From: Ruegeria haliotis | Lineage (GTDB): Bacteria > Pseudomonadota > Alphaproteobacteria > Rhodobacterales > Rhodobacteraceae | Direction of reading: 5' to 3' | NCBI RefSeq assembly: GCF_013377785.1 | Contig: NZ_JABXWT010000001.1 | Coordinates: forward strand, 372,001-436,000 | DNA: 64,000 bases | In this document: in pieces, positions 45,194 to 55,122 of the stretch | Position numbering within the stretch: the stretch's first letter is position 1 | How the letters are laid out: each line of letters starts with the position of its first letter | The notes under the pieces: model-generated | What the model was told of the DNA's origin: nothing | Seen by the model: the letters and a program-made list of their open reading frames with translations, nothing else | The model's database searches: none | Position numbers and translations under genes: made by a program

Positions 45194-46531
45194 ATGATGA
45201 CCGATCTTTATCAGTCCCAGCGCGCCATGCGGCAGATGCGCAGACAAGCCATGCAGCGGGGCGTCGTCGCCATTCTGGATGTGGGCAGTTCCAAGATTTC
45301 CTGCCTCGTGCTGCGGTTCGACGGCTCGGGTCGACTGAGCGAAGACAATACCATCGGCTCGATGGCCGGTCAGACCGGATTTCGTGTCATCGGGGCCGCA
45401 ACGACCCGCTCGCGTGGGGTGCAGTTTGGCGAAGTCACCGCCATGCAGGAAACCGAACGCGCCATCCGCACCGCTCTGCAGGCGGCGCAAAAGATGGCCG
45501 ATATCCGCGTCGATCACGTGATTGCCTGTTTCTCGGGCGCGAATCCACGTTCTTACGGTCTTGATGCGCAGGTCGATCTTGAGGGACAGTTGGTGACCGA
45601 AGCCGAAGTGGGCCGGGTCCTGAATGCCTGCGATGTGCCGGATTATGGGGCAGGGCGCGAGGTGCTGCATGCCCAGCCGGTGAACTTTGCGCTGGATAAC
45701 CGGTCTGGCCTGATTGATCCGCGTGGCCAACTTGGGCAGTCGCTGGCAGTAGACATGCACATGCTGACCGTGGATGCTGTGGCGATCCAGAATATCGTGC
45801 GCTGTATCAAACGCTGCGATCTGGAGTTGGCGGGGATCGCCAACTCGGCCTATGTCTCGGGCATCTCGGCGCTGGTCGAGGATGAGCAAGAGCTGGGCGC
45901 GGCCTGTATCGACATGGGCGGCGGCACCACCAGCGTGTCGATCTTCATGAAGAAACACATGATCTATGCCGATTGCGTTCGCATGGGTGGCGATCACGTG
46001 ACCTCGGATATTTCGATGGGTCTGGGTGTTCCGGCTGCTGTCGCGGAACGGATCAAAACCTTCAATGGTGGCGTGCACGCCACCGGAGTCGATGACCGCG
46101 ACATGATTGATATCGGTGGTGACACCGGCGATTGGGAACACGATCGCCGCACCGTCAGCCGGGCTGAACTGATCGGCATCATGCGCCCCCGCGTCGAGGA
46201 AATCCTCGAAGAGGTGCGTGTCCGCCTTGATGCTGCCGGGTTCGAACACATGCCCAGCCAGCAGATCGTTCTGACTGGTGGTGGTAGCCAGATCATGGGG
46301 CTGGACGGGTTGGCCACACGTATCCTTGGCCAGCGTGTCCGCCTTGGTCGCCCGCTGCGCGTTCATGGCTTGCCGCAGTCGGCAACCGGGCCGGGCTTTT
46401 CCTCGGCCGTGGGCCTCAGCCTGTTTGCGGCACACCCGCAGGACGAATGGTGGGATTTCGAAATTCCGGTCGACACCTATGCGGCGCGTCCCTTCAAGCG
46501 CGCGGTCCGGTGGTTCCGTGACAATTGGTAG
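45194..46531 (+). CDS. ftsA: Cell division protein FtsA
   Basis: A 445-residue actin-like ATPase that tethers FtsZ to the membrane. Phosphate-1 motif AILDVGSSKISCLVL, adenosine-binding parts CIDMGGGTTSVSIF and VLTGGGSQIMGLDGLA, and the SHS2 (1C) region near residues 90-170. The C-terminal RPFKRAVRWFRDNW is the amphipathic membrane-targeting helix. It begins 5 bases after ftsQ. Confidence 0.96.
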   Translation: MMTDLYQSQRAMRQMRRQAMQRGVVAILDVGSSKISCLVLRFDGSGRLSEDNTIGSMAGQTGFRVIGAATTRSRGVQFGEVTAMQETERAIRTALQAAQKMADIRVDHVIACFSGANPRSYGLDAQVDLEGQLVTEAEVGRVLNACDVPDYGAGREVLHAQPVNFALDNRSGLIDPRGQLGQSLAVDMHMLTVDAVAIQNIVRCIKRCDLELAGIANSAYVSGISALVEDEQELGAACIDMGGGTTSVSIFMKKHMIYADCVRMGGDHVTSDISMGLGVPAAVAERIKTFNGGVHATGVDDRDMIDIGGDTGDWEHDRRTVSRAELIGIMRPRVEEILEEVRVRLDAAGFEHMPSQQIVLTGGGSQIMGLDGLATRILGQRVRLGRPLRVHGLPQSATGPGFSSAVGLSLFAAHPQDEWWDFEIPVDTYAARPFKRAVRWFRDNW

Positions 46532-46937
46532 GATCCTGTGCCGGGTCATCCTCGGCGCAGCATTTTTGCCCGGCTGGGTCTCGGCCCAGACTGTCATCAC
46601 ACCGCAGGCCTTTCTGGATGCCGTCGTTGGCAAGACGCTTGAATTCCACGAGATCCGCAGCGGTGAACTGGTCGGGACCGAGCAATTTCTGAACCGCACC
46701 GTGTCGGTCTGGCGGGAAGAGGGCCGGGGGTGCGTTTACGGCCAGATCACCACGCCCAACGGTCAGATCTGCTTTCTCTATGACAATGATCCTGACGGTG
46801 TGCCGGTTTGTTGGTGGCCTTTCCTGCACGAAGACCGGCTGTTGGTGCGGCTGGCCTCGCTCTCGGATGGTGAAATTCAGGAAGTGCGCAGCATCACCGA
46901 GGACAGCCTGAACTGTCCAAGTACCCCGATCAGTTAA
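46518..46937 (+). CDS. Exported cysteine-containing protein between ftsA and ftsZ
   Basis: A 139-residue protein. GTG at 46518, overlapping the ftsA end by 14 bases, starts a signal peptide (RILCRVILGAAFLPG, cleavage after WVSA). The mature domain has four cysteines (RGCVYGQI, QICFLYDND, VPVCWWPF and LNCPS), so one or two disulfides are possible in the periplasm. It resembles small Rhodobacterales periplasmic proteins, but no named family was recognised. The start is not certain; CTG or other internal starts are less likely. Confidence 0.65.
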   Translation: MTIGRILCRVILGAAFLPGWVSAQTVITPQAFLDAVVGKTLEFHEIRSGELVGTEQFLNRTVSVWREEGRGCVYGQITTPNGQICFLYDNDPDGVPVCWWPFLHEDRLLVRLASLSDGEIQEVRSITEDSLNCPSTPIS

Positions 46938-47175
46938 AGAAACGGGTTGCAGCGTCGGGATTTATCCCGCAAGATATCCACAAGGCCCGTCAGAGGCCCT
47001 GCGGCAGGACCAGAGCAGTTTTCCGCATTGAAAGACCCGAATGTATATCGTGACGCAAGGATAAGATTGCGCCGCCGATATCGCTTGTCTTGTGGTGATT
47101 TGCGTAGTTTCCGCAACATCTGGGAATGCCTGCAAAATACCGCCGTTTATTGCCTTATTTCCTCCATATTTTGTG

Positions 47176-47297
47176 GAATCACGCAATTTTTGACGTGACC
47201 TTTGTCAATTGGATCGGTAGAATCAAAGGTGGATAGGTAAGAAAAACACCGCTTTGGCGGGACAAAAATACAGGCGGACAGAGCATGACATTGAATC
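47176..47297 (+). promoter_or_regulatory. Cluster of GANTC (CcrM-type) sites at the ftsZ start
   Basis: GAATC occurs at 47176, 47220 and 47293, three sites in 122 bases spanning the ftsZ upstream region and first codons. In Caulobacter CcrM methylation of GANTC affects ftsZ transcription. The rest of the 347-base ftsA-ftsZ gap (46938-47284) holds no gene; TTGACG at 47190 is a possible -35 element without a well-spaced -10. Confidence 0.45.
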
Positions 47298-48895
47298 TTT
47301 CGATGCCCGGGCACGACGAACTGAAGCCTCGGATTACGGTATTTGGCGTTGGTGGTGCAGGCGGCAACGCTGTCGACAACATGATTGAAAAACAATTGGA
47401 CGGCGTCGAATTTGTGGTCGCCAACACGGATGCGCAGGCACTGCAGCAAAGCCGCTCTTCCGCGCGGGTTCAATTAGGTGTCAAGGTCACCGAAGGTCTG
47501 GGCGCAGGTGCGCGCCCGACAGTTGGTGCGGCTGCTGCCGAAGAAAGCATCGAACAGATTGTCGACCATCTGGCTGGCGCGCATATGTGTTTCATCACCG
47601 CAGGTATGGGCGGCGGCACCGGCACCGGCGCTGCGCCGATCATCGCGCAAGCCGCGCGTGAGCTGGGCGTGCTGACCGTTGGTGTTGTGACCAAACCCTT
47701 CCAGTTTGAAGGCGCCAAACGCATGCGTCAGGCCGAGGACGGCGTGGACTCGCTGCAAAAGGTCGTCGATACGCTGATCATCATTCCGAACCAGAACCTG
47801 TTCCGCTTGGCCAATGAAAAGACCACGTTCACCGAGGCATTCTCGATGGCAGATGACGTTCTGTATCAGGGTGTCAAAGGTGTCACCGACTTGATGGTAC
47901 GCCCGGGCCTGATCAACCTCGACTTTGCCGACGTGCGCGCGGTGATGGACGAGATGGGCAAAGCCATGATGGGCACAGGTGAGGCCACTGGCGAAGATCG
48001 CGCCATTCAGGCGGCTGAGAAAGCCATTGCCAACCCTCTGCTGGACGAAATCAGCCTCAAAGGCGCCAAGGGCGTGCTGATCAACATCACCGGCAGCCAC
48101 GACCTGACCCTGTTCGAACTGGACGAGGCCGCCAACCGCATCCGCGAAGAGGTCGACCCCGAGGCGAACATCATCGTCGGCTCTACTCTGGACACCGATA
48201 TCGACGGCGGCATGCGCGTTTCGGTCGTTGCCACCGGTATCGATGCCAGCGAAAAGCAGGACGATATCCCGGTTGCGCGCCGCTCCATGTCGGCCCCACT
48301 GACCCGCACTGTAGCCGCAGAAGAGCCGATGCATGAAGAAGCCTCGGTTGCTGCTGAGGTTGCAGAGCCCATGCAACAGCCTCAGGAAATCCGCGAACCG
48401 TCGCTGTTCGAGACGGCCCAGGAACCTGCATCATCGCAGTTTCAGCCTCGGGACGAGCAGGTAAACGATGATTTGCCACCCCCGGCCTATCAGCCGCGCG
48501 TGGCCGAGTTCGAGCCGCAACCCGAACCGGTCGAACAGGCCCCCGAAAGCTTTGTCGCACCGCGTGGCCATGCGGCGGGCAGCCCCTCACCCGAGGCACT
48601 GCAGCGTTTGCAGGCCGCGGTTCAGAATGTCCCTTCTTCCAAGCAGCGCCTGGCTGCCTCGCGGCCTCAGGAACCCGTTGCACACCAGCAGCCTGAAACC
48701 GAAGAGCGCCCCCGCTTTGGCTTCAACCGCCTGATCGACCGGATGACCGGTCATGCGGCAGATACCCCGGCGCAACCGGCGCGTCAGCAGCCCGCGCTGC
48801 GTCAGGCTGACGCTACGGCACCTGCGCATGAAGAGGCCGATCCGGAACAGGAGCGGATCGAAATTCCGGCTTTCCTGCGCCGTCAGGCCAACTGA
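47285..48895 (+). CDS. ftsZ: Cell division GTPase FtsZ
   Basis: A 536-residue tubulin homologue that polymerises into the Z ring. GTP-binding motifs: [25 protein letters not shown] and [15 protein letters not shown] (tubulin signature). The T7 loop [11 protein letters not shown] is intact. A long acidic, Pro/Gln/Glu-rich linker (about residues 330-500) leads to the conserved C-terminal peptide [12 protein letters not shown], which binds FtsA and others. The linker is longer than in E. coli, as is usual in alphaproteobacteria. Confidence 0.98.
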   Translation: MTLNLSMPGHDELKPRITVFGVGGAGGNAVDNMIEKQLDGVEFVVANTDAQALQQSRSSARVQLGVKVTEGLGAGARPTVGAAAAEESIEQIVDHLAGAHMCFITAGMGGGTGTGAAPIIAQAARELGVLTVGVVTKPFQFEGAKRMRQAEDGVDSLQKVVDTLIIIPNQNLFRLANEKTTFTEAFSMADDVLYQGVKGVTDLMVRPGLINLDFADVRAVMDEMGKAMMGTGEATGEDRAIQAAEKAIANPLLDEISLKGAKGVLINITGSHDLTLFELDEAANRIREEVDPEANIIVGSTLDTDIDGGMRVSVVATGIDASEKQDDIPVARRSMSAPLTRTVAAEEPMHEEASVAAEVAEPMQQPQEIREPSLFETAQEPASSQFQPRDEQVNDDLPPPAYQPRVAEFEPQPEPVEQAPESFVAPRGHAAGSPSPEALQRLQAAVQNVPSSKQRLAASRPQEPVAHQQPETEERPRFGFNRLIDRMTGHAADTPAQPARQQPALRQADATAPAHEEADPEQERIEIPAFLRRQAN

Positions 48896-48919
48896 TCGCG
48901 GTAACATCTTGAGCGTCCC

Positions 48920-48950
48920 GGGCCGCCTTTTGGCGGCCCTTTTCTTTTTC
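48920..48950 (+). terminator. Intrinsic terminator after ftsZ
   Basis: A perfect 8-bp stem GGGCCGCC/GGCGGCCC with a TTTT loop and a long T-rich tail. It separates ftsZ from lpxC. Confidence 0.92.
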
Positions 48951-49108
48951 TATTCAGATGTTTGTCAGCGTGTAAGCAGCCTTTTGCCGATGTGTCACAT
49001 ACATGTTTCATTCGGTTGCAAAGAGTGAGTTGAGCCTTGACGCAGGCTTCCTTAGTTCAGTGACCAACACAGCCCGCACAGGCTGGACACCACTCGCTGA
49101 GGCCCATT

Positions 49109-50029
49109 TTGCAACATACGCTCAAATCTCCGGTTACGTTTACAGGCGTCGGACTGCATGGTGGTCAGCCTGCGATCATGATCCTGAAACCGGCAGCTGC
49201 CGGTCACGGCATCTGGTTCAAGCGGACGGATATCGAGCTGGGCAATATCCTCATCCCTGCGATTTATGACGTGGTCGAACGGACGCAGCTGTGTACCCGC
49301 CTGGTGAATGATGCTGGCGTATCGGTGTCGACGGTCGAACATATCATGGCCGCGCTGGCCGGGTGCGGCGTCCACAATGCGCTGATCGAGATTGATGGCC
49401 CCGAAGTTCCGATCATGGACGGTTCGTCCATCGACTTCGTGCGCGGGGTCATGGCCAAGGGCGTGCGCCGTCAGGCCAGCCCGGTACTGGCCTACGAGGT
49501 GCTCAAACCGATCACAGCGTCGCGCGAAGGTGCCAGTGCATCGATTGCGCCGGCGGACGGGCTGATCATCGACTTCCATATCGACTTTGCGGATGACGCA
49601 ATTGGCAATCAGACCAAAACGCTGGACATGCGCAACGGATCTTTCGTCCGCGAACTCAGCGATTGCCGCACGTTCTGCCGCCGAACCGACGTTGAAGCCA
49701 TGCGCGAAAACGGTCTGGCCTTGGGCGGAACGTTGGAAAACGCCGTCGTGGTACAGGGCGATGACGTGCTGACCCCGGGTGGGTTCCGCCGCACGGATGA
49801 GGCCGTGCGCCACAAGATGCTGGATGCTCTGGGAGATCTCTACCTGGCGGGTGGTCCGATTCTGGGTCACTTCACCGGCGACAAATCTGGTCATTCGATG
49901 ACGAACACGCTGCTGCGCAAGCTGTTCGAAACACCCGGTGCCGTGCGCCCGATCCTGTGCACCCCAGCACAGGCGGCCCGTCTGCCCGGACAGGGCCTTG
50001 TTCTGGATGAAATCCCGGCAGTTGCCTGA
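49109..50029 (+). CDS. lpxC: UDP-3-O-acyl-N-acetylglucosamine deacetylase LpxC
   Basis: A 306-residue zinc enzyme for the committed step of lipid A synthesis. Zinc/catalytic motifs: STVEHIMAALAG (His), RHKMLDALGDLYLAG (His and Asp) and GDKSGHSMTN (catalytic His). It has the N-terminal FTGVGLHGG and the central FCRRTDVEAMRENGLALGG. It starts at TTG with GAGG upstream; no ATG fits the conserved N terminus (QHTLKSPVTF). Confidence 0.97.
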   Translation: MQHTLKSPVTFTGVGLHGGQPAIMILKPAAAGHGIWFKRTDIELGNILIPAIYDVVERTQLCTRLVNDAGVSVSTVEHIMAALAGCGVHNALIEIDGPEVPIMDGSSIDFVRGVMAKGVRRQASPVLAYEVLKPITASREGASASIAPADGLIIDFHIDFADDAIGNQTKTLDMRNGSFVRELSDCRTFCRRTDVEAMRENGLALGGTLENAVVVQGDDVLTPGGFRRTDEAVRHKMLDALGDLYLAGGPILGHFTGDKSGHSMTNTLLRKLFETPGAVRPILCTPAQAARLPGQGLVLDEIPAVA

Positions 50030-50155
50030 TCCGATCAACTCTGACGACAATTGCGCCAGAGGGCGGATAAGGCGTTTTGCACCAGAAATATCTGTGCTAG
50101 ACCAAGGCTCAATTCGGGGCGAACCCCGTTAAATATGACGACAAGGATGGGCGGT

Positions 50156-51019
50156 ATGGTTGGCAGCAAAGCGGCAGTCAGATTCGCAGGCGCGATTCTT
50201 CTGGCAGCAACTTTGACGGCATGTGGTAGCGGGGGAGGGCTGTTTTCCAAAAAGGGCGCCGATCGCAACCAGAATCTGGAAGGCTACACGCCGGAACAGA
50301 TTTTCACCCGTGGGGAATACGAGCTGTCGCAAAGTCGCTCGGACGACGCGGCGTGGTATTTCTCCGAGGTCGAGCGTCTGTATCCCTATTCGGACTGGGC
50401 CAAACGCGCGCTGATCATGCAGGCGTTTTCGTACCATTCCGACCAGAATTACGAAGAAAGCCGTGCGTCCGCGCAACGCTATATCGATTTTTACCCGACA
50501 GACGAAGATGCGGCCTATGCGCAGTATCTTCTGGCGCTCAGCTATTATGATCAGATCGATGAAGTTGGTCGCGATCAAGGTTTGACGTTCCAGGCCCTGC
50601 AGGCCCTGCGCACCGTGATCGAGGTTTATCCCGACAGCGAATACGCAACCTCAGCTGTGCTGAAATTCGACCTTGCATTTGACCATCTTGCTGGCAAGGA
50701 AATGGAAATCGGGCGGTATTACCTGCGTCAGGATCACTACATTGCCGCCATCAGCCGATTCCGCGTCGTGGTCGAGGATTTCCAAACCACATCGCACACC
50801 GCCGAAGCACTGTATCGGCTGGTCGAGGCCTATCTGTCCCTCGGCCTGTTGGACGAGGCGCAATCGGCTGGCGCGATTCTTGGCTACAACTACCAGTCTA
50901 CGGAATGGTACGATGACGCCTACAAATTGCTGACCTCGCGTGGTCTGGATCTCAAGAGCCGTGGTAACAACTGGCTCAGCACGATCTATCGCCAAACGAT
51001 CAAGGGCCAGTGGTTGTAA
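50156..51019 (+). CDS. bamD: Outer membrane protein assembly factor BamD
   Basis: A 287-residue lipoprotein of the BAM complex, which inserts beta-barrel proteins in the outer membrane. The signal peptide ends in the lipobox LTAC (Cys near residue 23). Tetratricopeptide repeats follow from LEGYTPEQIFTRGEYELSQ onward (FSEVERLYPYSDWA, YEESRASAQRYIDFYP, DEDAAYAQYLLALSYYDQI). The ATG at 50156 has AAGGA 8 bases upstream; ATGs at 50135 and 50147 are in frame. A CGGGG-CGAA-CCCCG hairpin lies at 50115-50128. Confidence 0.94.
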   Translation: MVGSKAAVRFAGAILLAATLTACGSGGGLFSKKGADRNQNLEGYTPEQIFTRGEYELSQSRSDDAAWYFSEVERLYPYSDWAKRALIMQAFSYHSDQNYEESRASAQRYIDFYPTDEDAAYAQYLLALSYYDQIDEVGRDQGLTFQALQALRTVIEVYPDSEYATSAVLKFDLAFDHLAGKEMEIGRYYLRQDHYIAAISRFRVVVEDFQTTSHTAEALYRLVEAYLSLGLLDEAQSAGAILGYNYQSTEWYDDAYKLLTSRGLDLKSRGNNWLSTIYRQTIKGQWL

Positions 51020-51055
51020 TCGCCATGGTGACAGGCTGGGGACGCTAAAGACCCG

Positions 51056-52705
51056 ATGCTGCGCGCCCTGGATATCCGCGATATGCTGATCATCGACCGG
51101 TTGGAACTGACATTCCAGCCGGGTCTGAACGCTTTGACGGGCGAAACCGGCGCGGGCAAATCGATTCTGTTGGATTCGCTGGGATTCGTATTGGGCTGGC
51201 GCGGACGGGCCGAATTGGTGCGCCAAGGGGCCGCCCAGGGCGAGGTCGTGGCGGAATTTGAACTGCCCGAAGATCACCCAGCCCATGCAATTCTGGCCGA
51301 GGCCGGTTTGCCCGGCGGCGAGGAACTGATCCTGCGGCGCGTGAATACCGCCGAAGGGCGCAAGACCGCGTGGGTCAACGACCGCCGTTGTTCGGGCGAG
51401 GTACTTCGCGCGCTGTCGGAAACTTTGATCGAACTGCATGGCCAGCATGACGACCGGGGCCTGCTGAACCCCCGTGGTCACCGCGCTATGCTGGATGACT
51501 ATGCCGGATCGGCAGACCACCTTGTCTCCGTGCGCGCTGCATGGACCGGGATGTCGCGTGCGCGCAAAGCGTTGGCCGAGACCGAAGCCGCGCTTGAGGC
51601 CGTGCGCAGTGAAGAAGAATTTCTGCGCCATGCCGTATCCGAGCTGGATCAGCTTGACCCGCAATCCGGCGAAGACGCCGATCTGGATGCCCGCCGCCGC
51701 ATGATGCAGGGGGCCGAGCGTATTCGCGATGACGTGGCCCGCGCCTTTGCCTTGCTGGGAAATGACGGCGCTGAAGGGGCGATGGTTGATGCGGTCCGGT
51801 GGCTCGAAGGGGTCTCGGATAATGCGGGTGGTCAGTTGGAAGGTCCCGTCGCGGCGCTGGGTCGGGCCATGATCGAACTGGGCGAGGCGCAGGACGGTGT
51901 TGACGCCTGCCTGCAAGCACTGGACTTCAATCCATCCGAGCTTGAAGCCGCTGAAGAACGCCTGTTTGCCATCCGTGCGCTGGCCCGCAAGCATGACATT
52001 GCCGCCGACGATCTGGGCGCCTTCGCCGATACCTTGCGCGACCGTCTGAACCGGCTCGAGGCCGGTGATGCCGATCTGGCCGACAAACGCGCCGCCGTCG
52101 AGGCCGCTCAGGCCGCATATGACACTGCCGCCGCTCACCTGAGTGCTGCGCGCAAAGCTGCTGCGGGTCAGTTGGACGCCGCCGTCATGGCCGAGCTCGC
52201 CCCGCTGAAAATGGAACGCGCGGTGTTCCAGACCGAGATCACCCCAGCCGACCCCGGACCCGAAGGCATCGACGCGGTGGCCTTCACCGTTGCCACCAAT
52301 CCCGGTGCGCCGTCAGGGCCGCTGAACAAGATCGCCTCTGGGGGTGAACTCAGCCGCTTCCTTCTGGCGCTCAAGGTCTGCCTGTCCGGTGATGACAGCG
52401 CCCGCACGATGATCTTTGACGAAATCGACCGGGGTGTCGGCGGTGCCACTGCCGATGCGGTCGGGCGCCGTCTGGCATCGCTTGCGCAGGGCGGGCAGGT
52501 GCTGGTCGTGACCCATTCTCCGCAGGTCGCCGCGCGGGCGGCTCACCATTGGCGGGTGCAGAAACACGTCACCAACGGGCAAACCCTGTCCACAGTCATT
52601 CCTTTGGCGGAACCGGACCGTGTGGACGAGATCGCCCGCATGGTCGCAGGCGATACCATAACGGAAGAGGCGCGCGCCGCGGCCCGTGCCTTGCTGCAGG
52701 CCTGA
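51056..52705 (+). CDS. recN: DNA repair protein RecN
   Basis: A 549-residue SMC-like ATPase acting in double-strand break repair. Walker A TGETGAGKSILLDSLGFVLG at the N terminus, a coiled-coil central part, then the signature SGGELSRFLLALK and Walker B TMIFDEIDRGVGGATADAVG, with VLVVTHSPQVAARA. The N-terminal LRALDIRDMLIIDRLEL is typical. ATG 36 bases after bamD. Confidence 0.96.
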   Translation: MLRALDIRDMLIIDRLELTFQPGLNALTGETGAGKSILLDSLGFVLGWRGRAELVRQGAAQGEVVAEFELPEDHPAHAILAEAGLPGGEELILRRVNTAEGRKTAWVNDRRCSGEVLRALSETLIELHGQHDDRGLLNPRGHRAMLDDYAGSADHLVSVRAAWTGMSRARKALAETEAALEAVRSEEEFLRHAVSELDQLDPQSGEDADLDARRRMMQGAERIRDDVARAFALLGNDGAEGAMVDAVRWLEGVSDNAGGQLEGPVAALGRAMIELGEAQDGVDACLQALDFNPSELEAAEERLFAIRALARKHDIAADDLGAFADTLRDRLNRLEAGDADLADKRAAVEAAQAAYDTAAAHLSAARKAAAGQLDAAVMAELAPLKMERAVFQTEITPADPGPEGIDAVAFTVATNPGAPSGPLNKIASGGELSRFLLALKVCLSGDDSARTMIFDEIDRGVGGATADAVGRRLASLAQGGQVLVVTHSPQVAARAAHHWRVQKHVTNGQTLSTVIPLAEPDRVDEIARMVAGDTITEEARAAARALLQA

Positions 52706-52805
52706 GGCATCAGTGGCGTTTCTTGATGCCCACACTGTCGCTATCCCACTTTTATATGAACGCTCCGTGGCTTACTAAGGGTTAAAGAATGATCCCCGAG
52801 GGCCA

Positions 52806-54491
52806 ATGACCCAATCAACCCGCACCGTTCTGCGCAACCAGCTCAATCAGGCTCTGGCCGCGATCAAGGATGCGTGGAAGGTGATGTTGCGACGCGGGCC
52901 CAGCCAGATTCAGTTCTGGTTCATTGCACTGGCCATCGGTATCGCGGCTGGGTTCATGGCGCTGGGGCTTCGCAAGGCGATCGGGTCGCTGCAGGCTTAT
53001 TTGTACGATACGCAGGATATCCTGTTGCTGCACAGCCATGCCGAAAAACTGCCATGGTTCATGGTCCTGATCATACCCATTGTCGGCGGTTTGATTGTCG
53101 GTCTGCTCCTGAACAAGTTCACAGATGACGGACGCGTGCGCTCGGTCGCGGACGTGATCGAGGGCGCAGCCGTCACCGATGGCCGGGTCGAGGTTAAGGC
53201 CGGCGTCGCTTCGTTCTTTGCCTCTCTGATCACTCTCAGCTCTGGTGGCTCCACAGGGCGCGAAGGGCCGGTGGTGCATATGGCAGGGGTGATCTCGACA
53301 TGGGTCAGCAACCGCATCCATGCCGACGGGATTACCGGGCGCGACCTATTGGGCTGCGCCGTGGCCGCCGCAGTGTCCGCCAGCTTCAACGCGCCTATTG
53401 CGGGTGCTCTGTTTGCGCTCGAGGTCGTGTTGCGCCATTTCGCCGTGCACGCCTTTGCCCCCATCGTGATTGCCTCGGTGGCAGGGACCGTGATCAACCG
53501 GCTGGAATATGGCGACGTTACCGAATTCACGCTCGACACCCCCGGCTCGCTGCAATTCTACGTCGAATTGCCCGCCTTTCTGATCCTTGGTCTGATCTGC
53601 GGCTTTGTTGCGCTGCTGCTGATGCGCTCGATCTTCTTTGCCGAAGATATCGGCAGCCATATCCAAAACCGCCTGTCCGTACCCGGTTGGCTGCGTCCGG
53701 CAATTTCGGGGGCAATGCTGGGCCTGATGGCGATCTGGTTCCCGCATATCATCGGCGTCGGCTACGAGACGACGATACGCGCCCTGACCGGCGATCTGGT
53801 GCTGACAACAGCGATCCTGTTCGCCGTGACCAAGACGGTGGCCGTGGCCATTACCATGGGCGGTCGCATGGGCGGAGGCGTGTTCTCGCCCGCGCTGATG
53901 ATCGGTGCGCTGACCGGTCTGGCCTTTGGTCTGATTGCCACCGGACTGCTGCCGGATGTGTCCGGAACCCACACGCTGTACGCTTTTGCCGGTATGGGCG
54001 CAGTGGCCGCCGCTGTGCTAGGCGCGCCCATTTCGACCACACTGATTGTCTTTGAGCTGACCGGCGACTGGCAAATCGGTCTGGCCGTGATGGTCTCGGT
54101 CTCGATGTCCACTGCTTTGGCCTCGCGGTTGGTGGACCGGTCGTTCTTCCTGACGCAACTGGAACGCCGCAACGTGCATCTGGCCGCCGGGCCACAGGCC
54201 TATCTGCTGGCGATGTTACGAGCCGGGGCGGTGATGCGCCCCATAGGCGACGACCGCTCGATCACCAAAGACGAGGCACAGGCGCTGATCGATCAGGGTC
54301 TCTGCGTACAGGCCAGTGCCACGCTTGAAGCCGCGATGCCCTATTTCGACCGCGACGACATCCCTTGCATTCCTGTGGTCATCGTGGACGATGACGGTCA
54401 CGAAACGCCCGTCGGAGCGCTGTACCACGTCGATGCGCTCAAGGCCTATAACCGGGCGCTGGCGGCAACGGCGGCCGAAGAACACTCCTGA
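52806..54491 (+). CDS. ClC family chloride channel/transporter
   Basis: A 561-residue polytopic protein with the ClC selectivity and gating motifs GGSTGREGPVVH (gating Glu present), AAAVSASFNAPIAGALFALE and GGRMGGGVFSPALMIGA. A glutamate in the gate fits chloride channels and Cl-/H+ antiporters. The C-terminal 90 residues (DEAQALIDQGLCVQASATLE, then IPCIPVVIVDDDG) resemble a CBS-like domain. No operon partner is evident. Confidence 0.93.
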   Translation: MTQSTRTVLRNQLNQALAAIKDAWKVMLRRGPSQIQFWFIALAIGIAAGFMALGLRKAIGSLQAYLYDTQDILLLHSHAEKLPWFMVLIIPIVGGLIVGLLLNKFTDDGRVRSVADVIEGAAVTDGRVEVKAGVASFFASLITLSSGGSTGREGPVVHMAGVISTWVSNRIHADGITGRDLLGCAVAAAVSASFNAPIAGALFALEVVLRHFAVHAFAPIVIASVAGTVINRLEYGDVTEFTLDTPGSLQFYVELPAFLILGLICGFVALLLMRSIFFAEDIGSHIQNRLSVPGWLRPAISGAMLGLMAIWFPHIIGVGYETTIRALTGDLVLTTAILFAVTKTVAVAITMGGRMGGGVFSPALMIGALTGLAFGLIATGLLPDVSGTHTLYAFAGMGAVAAAVLGAPISTTLIVFELTGDWQIGLAVMVSVSMSTALASRLVDRSFFLTQLERRNVHLAAGPQAYLLAMLRAGAVMRPIGDDRSITKDEAQALIDQGLCVQASATLEAAMPYFDRDDIPCIPVVIVDDDGHETPVGALYHVDALKAYNRALAATAAEEHS

Positions 54492-54727
54492 GCCAAGCCA
54501 CAGCCCGTCAAAGGCCAACGGCTGAGCGTCGACGGGCGGAACCGTTAAATGGACCAGAGTGGGTGTTGGCGGCTATAGCAATAGTGATCAGTCGCGGCGG
54601 TGGTTATGCGCGGGGAATTGGTTCTGCAGAATACTCGAAATAGTATTCCGAATAATCCAGAAGCAATTTTTTGTGGTGGGGCTGATCATCCCTCGTTCTT
54701 AAATGTCTCCCAATCCCCTTTAGTCTG

Positions 54728-54937
54728 TCAGACGGTGCCAATCGAAAGCTTTTGAGCTCCACAGATCGAGCAAATTTGGTTCGCGCGATTGAAATCCGCG
54801 AGTTCAGCCAATGCCCTTGATTTATGATTTGCGTGCTGTCGTACCGAGAGGTTGAGTTTTTGCGTGATACAATCATCGCAGATGCATTGTGGAGAAATGC
54901 TTTGAACAAGTTCTTTCACGTCATCAAATACAGTCAT
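54728..54937 (-). CDS. Small CxxC protein in an AT-rich patch
   Basis: A 69-residue protein with two CxxC pairs (QCICDDCITQ and ICSICGAQK), suggesting a zinc-binding fold. GGAG lies 7 bases before the ATG at 54937. The surrounding 54550-55020 is more AT-rich than the rest of the window, which hints at transfer. Flanking stretches 54492-54727 and 54938-55122 show no other convincing gene. Confidence 0.6.
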   Translation of the reverse strand: MTVFDDVKELVQSISPQCICDDCITQKLNLSVRQHANHKSRALAELADFNRANQICSICGAQKLSIGTV

Positions 54938-55122
54938 GCTGCACTCCAATGGTCAAACACTATGAATTGCGACGTCTATGGCAAGAGCAGCTCTGGGCTC
55001 CAACCAGCCAACTGAACAGCAGACCCCAAATGATACGGGAACACCCGCGCAGGCCTCAATTCAACCCCACACCGCGCACCAACTCATCCGTGAGGCAAAC
55101 CGCAAACGCGACCACTCAGTTC

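Noticed and set aside
44990-46699. 569-codon open frame opposite ftsA
   Set aside because: Lies antisense to ftsQ, ftsA and the exported gene, and its composition is that of a shadow frame.
50651-52138. 495-codon open frame opposite bamD and recN
   Set aside because: Antisense to two well-conserved genes; no family features.
52706-52730. 7-bp inverted repeat after recN as a terminator
   Set aside because: No T tract follows and the loop is long, so termination is not supported.
54604-54909. 102-codon minus-strand frame overlapping the CxxC gene
   Set aside because: The alternative frame has the CxxC pairs and a ribosome binding site; this one has neither.
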